A stretch of 64,000 nt of DNA, from NCBI GenBank assembly GCA_037953745.1, contig JBAKBP010007638.1, forward strand, positions 33,961 through 97,960, given 5' to 3'. Of the stretch, positions 55,201-64,000 are shown one piece after another (position 1 is the first letter of the stretch; each line of letters starts with the position of its first letter). Below the pieces are notes generated by a model that did not search any database, had not been told where the DNA came from, and worked only from the letters and a program-made list of their open reading frames with translations. The stretch comes from Lithodes maja. Lineage: Eukaryota > Arthropoda > Malacostraca > Decapoda > Lithodidae. Both the position numbers and the translations under genes were made by a program.

Positions 55201-56792
55201 CAGAGCAAGAAGATCTTGTCAGTTTGTCAACTGCGACTATGGCACCACCAGAAGTTGTCAAAGACCTTCTAGGGGCCTACAGAATAGGAGAGGATGCATA
55301 TCAAGCCTTCAAGGAAGAGCGCCTGGAGATCGATACGCCAACTATACAGTTTCATGACACGATGACGAAGACGAAACTGAGAACGTTCACTAACATCAGA
55401 ATGAAGCCACGCTCACAAGACCATGCCAAGGAGGCTATCTTAAAGGCTGACAGGAACCTATTTGGCCAGATGATCCTTGTTGCCGAGAACAGAAAGCTCA
55501 AATTGAGTGATGTCTTGGCTCATCCCCTTGGGCCTTTGCCTTGGGCACTTGCCAGTGGTGATGGGTCTCTCCGCAAGACCAACAAGGCTGCCCTAGCAAA
55601 GGAGTTAGAGAGGAATGTTTCTCCTGCAGAAGTGATACCCGAGCCCTCTGCTACCATAATTGATGGGATGAGCCTGGTCCACAAACTGAAGGGAAACGAC
55701 AAAACTTTTTCACAGCTTGCAGGTACAGCACTGAGTCACGCTGTTCATGAAGGTGCTAAGAGCAGGCGCATTGATGTTGTGTTTGATATCTACAAGGAGA
55801 CATCCATCAAGGATGCAGAACGAGCCAAAAGAAGTGCAGGCACAGGAATTCATTTCAAGAACATTCAACCTGGGCACAACATCCAGCAGTGGAGAAAGTT
55901 ACTCGGTAGTTCCTCCAACAAGGCAAGTCTTATCAAGTTCTTGGTAGAAGAATGGAAGGCACCACAGCACAGGGAGAAGCTCAAGGACAAGGAGCTGTAT
56001 GTCACATGTGAGCAGCGCTGCTTCAAGATCACCAAAGAGCAGTGGGAAGAGGCTCCTGAGCTTAAGTCAACTCAAGAAGAAGCAGACACACGCCTTCTTC
56101 TCCATGCACTTCATGCAGCAGAATCTGGGAACAAGTCTGTCATCATCACTGCAGAAGATACAGACGTCATGGTGTTGTGTCTTGGCATGTGCCACAAGAT
56201 CCCATCCCATCTGTTCCAGAAGTGCGGGACGAAGAACCGGACAAGATTCCTGGATATCACCACACTGAGCAGCACACTGGGAGGCAGCGTGTGTGATTCA
56301 TTGATTGGTATGCATGCCTTTACAGGCTGTGATACCGTCAGTGCATTCGCTGGCCGAGGGAAGATGACGACACTCAAGCAGGTGAAGATGGACAAGACAT
56401 ACCAGGATGCTTTTCACGAACTTGGACGCTCATGGGAAGTGTCTCCTGAACTCTTTGAGAAGCTACAGGAAATCACCTGCCACATGTACCTACCATCTAC
56501 CCACACAACTAAGGTAAACAAGCTTCGGTATGAGCTGTTCTGTGCAAGACGTGGAGAGGTAGAGTCAAGTCAACTCCCTCCTTGTGAGGACTGCCTCTTC
56601 ATGCATGCACTGCGTGCAAACTACCAGGCTGCGATCTGGAGGAGAAGTCTTCAGAGCCAGCCATTTGTTGCGAACCCAACAGACTGCGGTTGGATGACAG
56701 ATGAGGACGGTAAGCTTGCCGTCAACTGGATGCGAGGCTCACCAGCACCAGATGCTGTTATGCAGCTACTGTCTTGCAAGTGTGTGCTGTGA
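52299..56792 (+). CDS. Large zinc-binding protein with C-terminal FEN1/XPG-like nuclease domain, 3' end cut by LTR
   Basis: 1,497 codons in one exon. I start at 52299 (MEPSARKRARIDC), just after a splice acceptor; the frame opens earlier but that part looks like intron. N terminus: two C2HC-like modules, C13/C17...H67-x2-C70 and C116-x2-C119...H175-x2-C178, both ending 'YH-x2-C-x3-F/LF'. Middle: 'LAWDNIDRLEETLSG' (D466, D469), 'VFDQALYAKAAEV', 'HLGAIRQMIPW'. C-terminal half: 'IIDGMS' (D1122), 'DVVFDIYKETSIKDAERAKR' (D1163), 'EEADTRLLLHA' (E1260, E1261, D1263), 'AEDTDVM' (D1287, D1289), 'FTGCDT' (D1345). Their order and spacing parallel the FEN1/XPG metal-binding acids. The protein ends 'LLSCKCVL' because the stop TGA spans the first bases of element C's LTR; a Cys-rich tail is probably lost. 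TE-encoded or host gene is unresolved; I recall similar uncharacterised proteins in many invertebrates. Confidence 0.8.
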   Translation: MEPSARKRARIDCIIHCSDDDSDALVSPQDLDSWNTLLRAAEIRQHDPVLEAAKGLEEGGIPHIHYHRKCRSLFTMKKSLDSILAKGVKIESASVDPRRRASRDAPSTSRVYAKGCIFCEKSSKYIKTTKTREPLIQCVELRADEKIRRAAIRKLNQRILGLVSRDLVAAEGHYHKSCYKLFTKDDFPAAARSGAGENQEESEEARYEEVETEALEELCLYIRTKLFPNPEVLPMTNLTSRLERSMMSRGIIQLKPATKKHVRRKIETEFGESLRFVPDEKGKLLIYPRSLSMDDLARQAHKMAKDLQEARAANSEDVLTKAGMQLRNEINKQDVSQPWPPDTDQNVIPAAVTQFLHTLLTGECECETPSERAQRLATSFGSDLVFAVTSGKTKPPKHVLLTNAVKSLTGNTELIRTLNRLGHCVSYSMFEEIDTALCIQKLECSKDDIPLPANIYPGVFTTLAWDNIDRLEETLSGAGTSHRVNGIAVQSKVAGSVPEKVLPEITKSKIRSITQTSSMLPIYNVGRRAGPPRIETAYVDTTKEVQDSKTKNHIWLLTRMSDHEDQSISSWTGFNIKMCRDIAVVQDTVSYLPTINAPATEMSTVNEILEQTHAIMQSLQLNKIVCVFDQALYAKAAEVIWKQEKFKNIIIRMGVFHTICNLISTIGKRFQDAGLRDLCVESGIIAEGSVSGVMNGKRYNRAVRLHKLVYEALMRLAWKGFLSWLEENHSRDIHHLDETLKDINSFHSNVSQGLFQELMESESCTHIMKLFQVYLETLRDEHNLSAFWMSYLDMVEIMLDLIRASREGNWMLHLGAIRQMIPWCFAYDKVNYARFLTYYYALMSRLPIEHPEVHEHFMQGGFSVQIGSKNPFGRIPVDQTIEETINKDTQTPGGTKGFSLKGGAVARYYLTSEYRSRYLRQLRTMVVGQKYTDFSHPDLQMARIRRDEADVQSLVQLMETSWLNPFNAEQEDLVSLSTATMAPPEVVKDLLGAYRIGEDAYQAFKEERLEIDTPTIQFHDTMTKTKLRTFTNIRMKPRSQDHAKEAILKADRNLFGQMILVAENRKLKLSDVLAHPLGPLPWALASGDGSLRKTNKAALAKELERNVSPAEVIPEPSATIIDGMSLVHKLKGNDKTFSQLAGTALSHAVHEGAKSRRIDVVFDIYKETSIKDAERAKRSAGTGIHFKNIQPGHNIQQWRKLLGSSSNKASLIKFLVEEWKAPQHREKLKDKELYVTCEQRCFKITKEQWEEAPELKSTQEEADTRLLLHALHAAESGNKSVIITAEDTDVMVLCLGMCHKIPSHLFQKCGTKNRTRFLDITTLSSTLGGSVCDSLIGMHAFTGCDTVSAFAGRGKMTTLKQVKMDKTYQDAFHELGRSWEVSPELFEKLQEITCHMYLPSTHTTKVNKLRYELFCARRGEVESSQLPPCEDCLFMHALRANYQAAIWRRSLQSQPFVANPTDCGWMTDEDGKLAVNWMRGSPAPDAVMQLLSCKCVL

Positions 56793-58591
56793 CGCACCCA
56801 GTGCGTGGCAACGCAACCTGATTGTACTCCTTGGTACTCCACTGTACCGCCCATACCACTGTACCGTGCTGGCTACCTATATTGAGTGTGACAACTTATA
56901 ACTATGTTCTTTGTATCTCTGCTAAGGTCTCGTCATGTGCTAACCAGTGGTGGGTTTTGTTTTAAGCCATGTTGAGACCTTCCATTTAATATGTAGTATC
57001 AATAGAGAAGTTGATAGATAAGACAATGGGAGTTCAGAGAGAGAGAGTGAGTTGGGCTTCAGAGCGAGAGGGTAGCAATGCGCCACGCGGCCGGGGGGGT
57101 GGTTGCCAGACGTATGGCCTGGTTGGCAGCCTTGCGCTTATAGCTAGGCGCGACAGGGTTGGTAGTCCATTGCCGCCTGCCTATGCTGCCTGGGCTGCCC
57201 ATGTTGTCGTACTGCACATTGCTTGGAGGCTCGCTGTGTGTTCCATGATCAGGTTGCCTAGAACCTTTGAGATTCTAACATCCCTTGCCCTCTCTCCCAA
57301 CTTCTCACGGTTGCACTCTTTCTCTCTGACGACATTACTCTCATTTCATTCTTCTCTCTATTTAAATGCATAACCTTCCCTTGAGGTCCTAAAGGAGTTT
57401 CAGCACTCACCTCTCGTATTACTCTTAGGACAAGCATATATTTACATGTATTAGATTTAAGGGGTTAATGTGAACAGCGATCTTCTTGATGAGGATAGTT
57501 GGTGAACGTTCTACATGTTCACGAGTTATATGCCCCGCTCATCATCCAATTTGTGACTAGACTGGTGCCATGTGTAAGAGCCCGACCATGCCCAGGAGTT
57601 GTCTGTAGAGGGGCGAGGACTTAGCCTTGATTTGCATACCGAGCCAGGAGCGAGTGTAGTACCAGAGACTACAGCTCGCTCGTAGTGCCGGTATAGTAGA
57701 GTAACGTAATTTATCTGTCCTTGTGTTCTCTACAGTCTTTTCCTGGGTTCTCGCTTTCGGTGCTGGGACTCGTTGTTCCTGTGACTTGGCCTGCTAGCTA
57801 GAACACATGGGGATGATGAGTGGGATATATCTTTATTTTACTATGCATTGCAGCTCTCTTTAAGTATATGTATCTAACACTTTACAATACACATTACTCA
57901 CACACAAGACAACACTATTAATACTTTCATGTATCAATTAACTGCACTGTCGTTTTGCTGCTGTGTCCGGAGTTCTGTTGCGTAGGGCGCATACGGACTC
58001 AGAGGGGAGACAGAGTGAGAGAAGCGAAGTAGCCTATGCGGTAGTAGGCTACCGGCGCAGTACTGTTGCCTGCAACCTTTTAGTTATTCCAAGTATAGAT
58101 TCATTATTATAATAAGTGACTACTATTTATGTTCCTTCCATGTGTATTATTAGGTATCTACTGGATCATGAACATCTTGTATGCTACATGCTAGTGCATG
58201 TTAGTAGGGGACAGTTATTCTAGTGCACGCGCTTTCAAGTAGGCGTGTACATTTGTCATTTAGCATTTCACTGTCATACCTTTAGCCTGCTTCTATTCTA
58301 CATTATTAGAGGCTTAATATTAACGTAGTTTCTTGAGTATTGCATTTCTTTAGTAATAACGTAACCTATAAATGTCTGAGGGAGTTTAGCCTCATAGCCT
58401 ACCCCTGTTGTACACTTTCGCCGAGTTAAGGTACCTCGTTACCGTAGACGATAACTCTGTAGGGCGTTGGTGCTTTTGTTGTCTGGAGCATATAGTATTT
58501 GGGACTGGAATCGAGCGTGTCGTTGTCACATAAGCCATTTCTGTCCTACGATCAAGAATCCCGAATATGTATTGCCGATCCAGCCGTAACA
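56788..58591 (+). repeat. 5' LTR of element C
   Basis: 1,804 bp, starting TGTGACGCACCC and ending GCCGTAACA. It differs from the LTR of B by a 13-bp deletion near 56875 and about ten substitutions by eye. Confidence 0.9.
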
Positions 58592-58594
58592 AAA

Positions 58595-58611
58595 TGGCGA
58601 CCTTGCACAAG
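58595..58611 (+). promoter_or_regulatory. Primer binding site of element C
   Basis: TGGCGACCTTGCACAAG, identical to element B, three bases after the LTR. Confidence 0.65.
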
Positions 58612-58834
58612 ATTCAGTAGTATCCTATCACATGTTTTTTGGAGAACTATTCTATGCTACCTAGTAGAGCTGGCTAGAATTTTCTTGCATATTGGAGGAA
58701 TTTTTATTGTGTCATTATTGTATTGGTGGACTTGCAGATTGTTTCGTTAGGGGTGTCTAGAGTAGAGTCATTCAAGCATCTTTAACATTTTGTGAGTCGA
58801 GACTGCAATTAGTAATAAGCACTTCTTTTTTTTT
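58612..58834 (+). other. 5' leader of element C
   Basis: About 220 bp between PBS and the Gag start, ending in a T run. No signal recognised. Confidence 0.5.
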
Positions 58835-61800
58835 ATGAACAGCAATTGTATAACCAGCACTATGTCTAATGACTCATCATTTACGGGGGAGGATAACATG
58901 GTACAGCCTAGTGACCAGCAAGTACAACAGATATTTAGGGAGGGGAGTGTTATAAGTGGAGAGAGGGATGCCCGGGCATTTTTGCAGACACCTTTGACCG
59001 AACAGCGCCTGCAGGCTATTGATTGTTACGGTCTTCGCTGTTTAGCCACGGTTTTGGGGCGGGACTGTCCTGACAGTTGGCCCAAGAAGAATTTGGTGGC
59101 ATGTTTGTTGGGTGATGGCGATGGGGCGGTGGGTGGAGTGGGGTCTTGGGGGGTTCCCTCCAAGCCTCCATTCCACTCTACCCCTGAGCTGGGCCCTCAG
59201 CCAGCGAGTCTTAGCACGATGCAGCAGGAGGGTTCTCAATGGCAAGCTGGCTTACCCGTAAACACGTCTCGGTGTGGATCCCCCATTTTGTGCTCTCCCC
59301 CCCCAGGCCTGTCTCCTGAGATGTTATTTCAGCTAGAACTAGCTAAGCTTAAGCTGCAGGAGACTCAGATACAACAGGCTAGTATAGAACGGATTAAGCT
59401 GCAGGAGATTCAGATACAACAGGCTAGTATAGAACGCATAGAGGTTGCTAGAATCCAAGCCAATCAGGATGCAACCAGGTACCAGGCTGAAATGGATGTC
59501 GAGAAGTCTAGAGTAGAGACCACGGGGCGTCATCTCGGTGGTGGGCACTGGGTTACAGACTCACTTTCGCATTTAATTAAGTTAGTACCCGCATTTGATG
59601 AGACAGCAGTGACTGAGTTTTTTGCTCGTTTCGAAAAGAAGTGTCGTGAGTATGACTGGCCGGAGGTTAAATGGGCAGCATTAGTTTCATCACGTCTAGT
59701 GGGTAAGGGGTTGAAAGCCTACGATGCACTGTCACTGGACGAGAGTGTCGTGTATGGACTGGTGAAGGAGGCTGTGCTCCGGGCCTACGAACTGCAACCC
59801 GAAACTTATAGATTGAAGTTCCGTGGCGTGAATAAGAAGAGCGACGTCAGTTTTATGGAGCACGCACGGGATTTAACAGATGCATGTAATAACTGGTTTC
59901 GGTCCGAGCACGCAGAGTCGGCTGAGGAAATTAAGCAACTTTTCTATCTGGAACAGTTTTACAAATGTACTGGAACCGATCTAACGCTGAACATTAAGGA
60001 AAAATGTCCCAAGACAGTAGAGGAGGCTGCCAACATGGCAGACTTCAGATTATCATTGATTCGTGGTTGCGGTGCCGCTCAGAGGGCTGAGTCAGGGCAG
60101 AAGGGGCGCTATACCCCACCCACCAGAGTTTTCGATAATAACAAATCCTATGACACACATAACCACACTAAAAGCATTGCACCTAATAACACCTACAAAC
60201 ACAAGCCTCTCCCGTTTACTAAAGGTCAGGCCCCTTCTTCGCCCGCACAAGGGAAGAAGCCCATTGGGGATGTGAAATGTTACAAATGTCAGAAGCTAGG
60301 CCATTATTCACGTGAGTGCCCTAGTAACACTCCCGCTAAGCCGGTGTCATTGGTTCACAGTATCGGTGTGTCTCTGAAGGCTGCAGCAACTGCCCGGGGT
60401 AGGTTGTCAGCAGCTGAGGCACACGCGGTAAAGAAGCGTACGGAAGGCTCGACACCTGTCCGGGACACTTTCTGTAGCCATCGGGGACACGGGTTTGTGA
60501 GCTGGGGGAGTGAACTACGGAGGGTTGACTTGCTGAGGGATACGGGGGCTTCGCAAACTTTGTTGAGGAACTTCACAGGGAAACCGATAAATGCGGCCAG
60601 AGTTGTTGTGGTGCAGGGTATAAATGCTACGAGGTCATACCCACTTGTGAGGTTGGAGTTGAGAGTGGGAGAGGTGTGCAGGGAGCTGGATGTAGGGATC
60701 GTTGAGTGTTTGCCAGTTGAGGGCGTCGACCTTCTTCTCGGCAACGACTTTGCGGTGCCCACTTCCGGGACTCCACCCTTAGTCGTTGCCGAGAGGGCGG
60801 CCGACGTGGATGGTGAGAATCGGGAATGGGTTGGGAGGTGCCAACAGGATGAGATGGCCTGTGTGGTAACCCGATCTCGCTCTGCGGCTCCTGCACAGCC
60901 TAGCACTCAACCTCGGGGACAGTGGAGGAAGGATCAGGAGAAGGTTGCTAAGGGCAGGAAAAGGGACATTGATTCTGCTGCACTTCTCGGTGATTCGGTA
61001 CTTGGACCTATAATAAACACGGGAGTTGACTCTGGCCCAGATATGGTGTGTAACAAGGCAGAGTTGGGTAAGACTTCGCGTGAGGCAAGAGCTGTAGCGA
61101 GAGCCACTAAGGCAGTAGAGCCTACTAGCCGGGGTAATGTCTTATTACAAAACCATCTTGATGCATTGACGCCCAGGGACATTAGTGAGCAGCAGCTGCA
61201 AGACGCTAGCCTAGCTCGTTATAGCAATGGTGCCATAGAGTTGGAGGAAGATGGGGATGCGAAGCCGGGAGATTTCTTTAGGCTCAACAGGATATTGTAC
61301 CGCAGATTTCTAGACCCCAAATCGAAGTGGGAGGGCGGTGCGAGGGTAGTAGACCAGGTGGTTGTTCCAAATAAGTATAGAGAGTCCTTATTGTGTCTGG
61401 CGCATGATGTGCCGGTGGCGGGTCATTTGGGGGTAACAAAAACATTGGCGGCATTGGGCAGGTTTTTCTGGTGGCCTGGGGTCAAGGCTGATGTCTGTGC
61501 ATGGGTGGCTGGGTGTGCGACCTGCCAGACAACGGGGAAGCCTAACCAGACCATCCCGAAGGCACCTTTGTTTCCCATACCTGTCACCGGGCCTCCGTTC
61601 AGCAAAGTTGTAGTAGATTTGGTTGGCCCTTTCCCGCCTACTAGTAGTGGCAATAAATTCCTGTTGACAATCATGGATGTGGCTACGAGATACCCGGACG
61701 CATACCCCATGAGAAACGGCTCGGCAAAGGCAGTTGTTAAAAACTTATTATTGTTCTGTTCCCGTTATGGATTTCCACGTGAGGTGCAGTCAGACCAGGG

Positions 61801-63979
61801 GAGCAATTTTACATCCAAATTGTTCAAGCAAACCCTTCAGTTGCACGGTATATGTTCTGTAGTGTCGTCAGCCTACCATCCCGAGAGTCAGGGAGTCTTG
61901 GAGCGGTGGCACTCGACCCTGAAGAGTATGCTACGCTGTTACTGTGCAGAACATGACACTGATTGGGATTTGGGTCTGCCGTATGTTCTGTTCGCTGCAC
62001 GTGAAGTCCCAGGAGAGAGCCTGGGGTTCAGTCCAAATCAACTAGTCTTTGGCCATAATGTGAGAGGACCTTTAAGTATGGTGAAAGAGATCTGGGAGGG
62101 CGAAGAGAAGCCGGGGTCTGTACTTAAATATATCCTTGAGAGCCGGGAGAGACTTATAGGTTGCATGGCAGCGGCAGGTAATAACTTGGTTAATGCACAG
62201 GCGGTCATGAAGCACCAGTATGACGCCAAGGTGAAGCTTCGGGAGTTTTCGGTGGGTCAGGAGGTAATGTTGCTTTTACCTTTGCCTGGACACCCCCTTT
62301 CTGCCAAGTTTATTGGGCCGTATGTGGTGGCTAAGAAACTGTCCGACCTTGATTATCTCGTTGCAACACCTGACCGTAGAAAAAAACATCAGTTATGTCA
62401 TGTTAACCTCATGAAAGAGTATGTGAGACGCCCCTCAGAGCCTCTCACTGTCCCTGTGCTGGCCTGCAGCGGCCAGGGTGGAGAAGGAGGTGGGGACAGT
62501 CATGCTGCTGAGGAGGATAGCTGGGACTGTGTCATTTCCGCGGAACAGTGGGCGGGGAATACTGAACAAGAGGCTAGGCAAGCTGTAAGTCACCTGCCTG
62601 AGCACCAGGGTGCTGCTGTCCTAGGCCTGTTCAGGTCATACCCCTCTGTTTTCGCCGAACACCCAGGTCTCACTACTCAGGTAACGCACGACGTGGACGT
62701 CGGTGATAATGTGCCCTTCAAGTCAGTGCCCTACCGTGTGCCCCCGGTAAAGTTGCCAGCTTTACGGGAGGAGTTAAAGTACATGGTTGAGAGAGGGATG
62801 ATCACTGAAGGTTATGTGAAGTGGACATCACCCGTCACGTTGCAGCCAAAACCTGACGGCAAGGTGCGGTTCTGCATAGATTTTCGTAGGCTAAATGGCT
62901 TGACCACTACCAACCCTTACCCTTTGCCTCGAGTTGACGACAGCGTGGACAAGATAGGGAATGCAAAGTACCTTACTAAAATTGATCTTGTAAAAGGCTA
63001 CTGGCAAGTACCCCTGTCGGACCGAGCTAAGCAAGTTTGTGGTTTTGTGGTAGATGGCAAGACCTACCAATGTAACGTAATGCCTTATGGGCTTAAGAAC
63101 GCACCTGCCACGTTTCAGAACCTGATGAACGATATTTGTGATGAAATCCCTAACTGCACGGTCTACCTTGATGACGTGATAGTGTATGATGACGATTTTG
63201 AAAATCACCTAAGGCACTTAGAGACCCTGTTTGGGAAGTTGCACGATGCTGGGCTGGTGGTGAACCTGAGGAAGTGCGAGTTTGTAAAGGCTACTGTGCA
63301 GTATCTTGGCTTCGTGGTCGGGTTAGGCCGGGTGTGCCCCCCCCTGAGCAAGATACAGGCTATCAATATGTTTCCCAGGCCCACCACTAAGCGCCAGGTC
63401 ATGCGGTTCCTAGGTATGATAGGCTATTATAGGCGCTTCATCCGGGGATACTCTACTGTCTTAGCACCGTTAACTGATCTACTGTCGAAGTCAGTGAAGT
63501 TCTGTTGGGCTGCGGAGTGTCAGAGGGCTTTCGACCTAGTCAAGCACCTGCTGTGTACACATCCGATTTTGAGAGCCCCAGACTTCTCCAGGAGTTTTCA
63601 GCTGGCGACTGATGCCAGCGGTGTGGGTGCCGGGGCAGTGTTACTGCAGACTGATTCCGAGGGCTTGGAACACCCAGTGAGCTTCTTTTCTCGCAAGTTT
63701 AATTCGGCACAAAGGAATTACTCGACTATAGAGAAGGAGCTTCTTGCTATCGTTTTGTCGCTCAAACATTTCGAAGTTTATGTTCCAGCCTACGGCCCGG
63801 TAGTGACGATTTATACGGACCATCATCCCTTGAAATTCCTAAATCAGTTTCACAATCGGAATATGCGGTTGACCAGGTGGTCCCTAATGCTCCAAGAGTA
63901 TAATCTCAACATTCAGCATATTGCCGGGAGTGAGAACGTGATAGCAGATTGTCTATCAAGGGTTGATGATCCAGGATAG
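58835..63979 (+). CDS. Gag-Pol polyprotein of element C (PR-INT-RT-RH order)
   Basis: Intact 1,714-residue frame. Coil with QETQIQQASI-type repeats about 165-200 (one unit fewer than B); Gag core about 225-420; CCHC knuckle C482-x2-C-x4-H-x4-C495; protease D569-T-G-A and 'LLLGNDF' near 634; integrase H857, H864, C894, C897, D928, D987 and E1023 (exact D-35-E), GPY module at G1161; RT with Y1444-L-D-D; RNase H D1593, ending 'ENVIADCLSRVDDPG'. The integrase-before-RT order is the Gmr1 arrangement. Products assemble a virus-like particle and copy the element; no envelope gene is present. No stop or frameshift, so it is potentially active. Confidence 0.93.
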   Translation: MNSNCITSTMSNDSSFTGEDNMVQPSDQQVQQIFREGSVISGERDARAFLQTPLTEQRLQAIDCYGLRCLATVLGRDCPDSWPKKNLVACLLGDGDGAVGGVGSWGVPSKPPFHSTPELGPQPASLSTMQQEGSQWQAGLPVNTSRCGSPILCSPPPGLSPEMLFQLELAKLKLQETQIQQASIERIKLQEIQIQQASIERIEVARIQANQDATRYQAEMDVEKSRVETTGRHLGGGHWVTDSLSHLIKLVPAFDETAVTEFFARFEKKCREYDWPEVKWAALVSSRLVGKGLKAYDALSLDESVVYGLVKEAVLRAYELQPETYRLKFRGVNKKSDVSFMEHARDLTDACNNWFRSEHAESAEEIKQLFYLEQFYKCTGTDLTLNIKEKCPKTVEEAANMADFRLSLIRGCGAAQRAESGQKGRYTPPTRVFDNNKSYDTHNHTKSIAPNNTYKHKPLPFTKGQAPSSPAQGKKPIGDVKCYKCQKLGHYSRECPSNTPAKPVSLVHSIGVSLKAAATARGRLSAAEAHAVKKRTEGSTPVRDTFCSHRGHGFVSWGSELRRVDLLRDTGASQTLLRNFTGKPINAARVVVVQGINATRSYPLVRLELRVGEVCRELDVGIVECLPVEGVDLLLGNDFAVPTSGTPPLVVAERAADVDGENREWVGRCQQDEMACVVTRSRSAAPAQPSTQPRGQWRKDQEKVAKGRKRDIDSAALLGDSVLGPIINTGVDSGPDMVCNKAELGKTSREARAVARATKAVEPTSRGNVLLQNHLDALTPRDISEQQLQDASLARYSNGAIELEEDGDAKPGDFFRLNRILYRRFLDPKSKWEGGARVVDQVVVPNKYRESLLCLAHDVPVAGHLGVTKTLAALGRFFWWPGVKADVCAWVAGCATCQTTGKPNQTIPKAPLFPIPVTGPPFSKVVVDLVGPFPPTSSGNKFLLTIMDVATRYPDAYPMRNGSAKAVVKNLLLFCSRYGFPREVQSDQGSNFTSKLFKQTLQLHGICSVVSSAYHPESQGVLERWHSTLKSMLRCYCAEHDTDWDLGLPYVLFAAREVPGESLGFSPNQLVFGHNVRGPLSMVKEIWEGEEKPGSVLKYILESRERLIGCMAAAGNNLVNAQAVMKHQYDAKVKLREFSVGQEVMLLLPLPGHPLSAKFIGPYVVAKKLSDLDYLVATPDRRKKHQLCHVNLMKEYVRRPSEPLTVPVLACSGQGGEGGGDSHAAEEDSWDCVISAEQWAGNTEQEARQAVSHLPEHQGAAVLGLFRSYPSVFAEHPGLTTQVTHDVDVGDNVPFKSVPYRVPPVKLPALREELKYMVERGMITEGYVKWTSPVTLQPKPDGKVRFCIDFRRLNGLTTTNPYPLPRVDDSVDKIGNAKYLTKIDLVKGYWQVPLSDRAKQVCGFVVDGKTYQCNVMPYGLKNAPATFQNLMNDICDEIPNCTVYLDDVIVYDDDFENHLRHLETLFGKLHDAGLVVNLRKCEFVKATVQYLGFVVGLGRVCPPLSKIQAINMFPRPTTKRQVMRFLGMIGYYRRFIRGYSTVLAPLTDLLSKSVKFCWAAECQRAFDLVKHLLCTHPILRAPDFSRSFQLATDASGVGAGAVLLQTDSEGLEHPVSFFSRKFNSAQRNYSTIEKELLAIVLSLKHFEVYVPAYGPVVTIYTDHHPLKFLNQFHNRNMRLTRWSLMLQEYNLNIQHIAGSENVIADCLSRVDDPG
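60736..60794 (+). other. 14-bp stem, 31-nt loop, in the Gag-Pol ORF of C
   Basis: Arms 60736-60749 and 60781-60794, on the sense strand; same as in A and B. Confidence 0.65.
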
Positions 63980-64000
63980 TCGTGCACGGTGTGTGGGTTG
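63980..64000 (+). other. Start of element C 3' UTR
   Basis: 21 bases matching the complement of 40105-40125 in B; the window ends here. Confidence 0.8.

Larger units (their letters stand above)
56788..64000 (+). mobile_element. LTR retrotransposon C (same family as B), cut by the window end
   Basis: 5' LTR, PBS, complete Gag-Pol ORF and the first 21 bases of the 3' UTR are present; the 3' LTR lies beyond 64000. Plus orientation, opposite to B. It is inserted in the last codons of the 52299-56792 gene. Confidence 0.93.

Overview
This is eukaryotic, TE-dominated DNA. Large intron-bearing remnants, (AC)n and (GATA)n microsatellites, several non-LTR retrotransposon lineages and Ty3/Gypsy-type LTR elements point to an invertebrate. 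The 3' end style of the non-LTR element at 47.4-50.15 kb (short conserved tail running into (AC)n) reminds me of decapod crustacean elements, so a decapod is my best guess; this is inference. I found no tRNA, rRNA, operon or CRISPR. Almost everything is a mobile element, a wreck of one, or a repeat grown from one.

Left part (1-17.5 kb): an open frame of unknown function runs off the left edge on the minus strand (1-411), next to an old diverged LTR remnant. Two 440-bp tandem repeats follow, and into them a poly(A)-tailed non-LTR retrotransposon (H, 2913-17465) inserted. H was then split twice: by a complete LTR retrotransposon A (3153-12334, minus strand, 4-bp target duplication) and by an RTE-like element (14376-17391, 9-bp target duplication, (GATA)n tail).

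Middle (17.5-38 kb): exon fragments of a multi-exon zinc-finger/tyrosine-recombinase-like gene, one hit by a TTAA-flanked MITE and others duplicated in ~690-bp units. Then come three complete copies plus a partial copy of a ~2.08-kb unit joining a broken recombinase-like exon, a scrap of RTE 3' end and a possible piggyBac-derived block. Two broken RTE-like copies (P, Q) follow on the minus strand, Q being split by a decayed Jockey-like element (R). About 2.8 kb of AT-rich DNA with a 22-bp minisatellite separates these from the right part.

Right part (38-64 kb): two nearly identical LTR retrotransposons, B (minus, complete) and C (plus, cut by the window end), lie in inverted orientation around a 9.4-kb spacer. 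The spacer holds a long intact non-LTR ORF, a 17-copy 40-bp minisatellite that appears to have grown from the 3' end of an RTE-like element, and a single-frame protein of about 1,497 residues whose C-terminal half carries the ordered acidic motifs of a FEN1/XPG-type nuclease. Its Cys-rich tail is cut off by the 5' LTR of C.

The two most notable things are: (1) elements A, B and C encode Gypsy-type domains in the Copia-like order Gag-PR-INT-RT-RH, as in the Gmr1 group; (2) the giant zinc-binding plus FEN1-like nuclease protein. A 14-bp perfect stem conserved between families A and B/C inside the Gag-Pol ORF is a third, sequence-only surprise.
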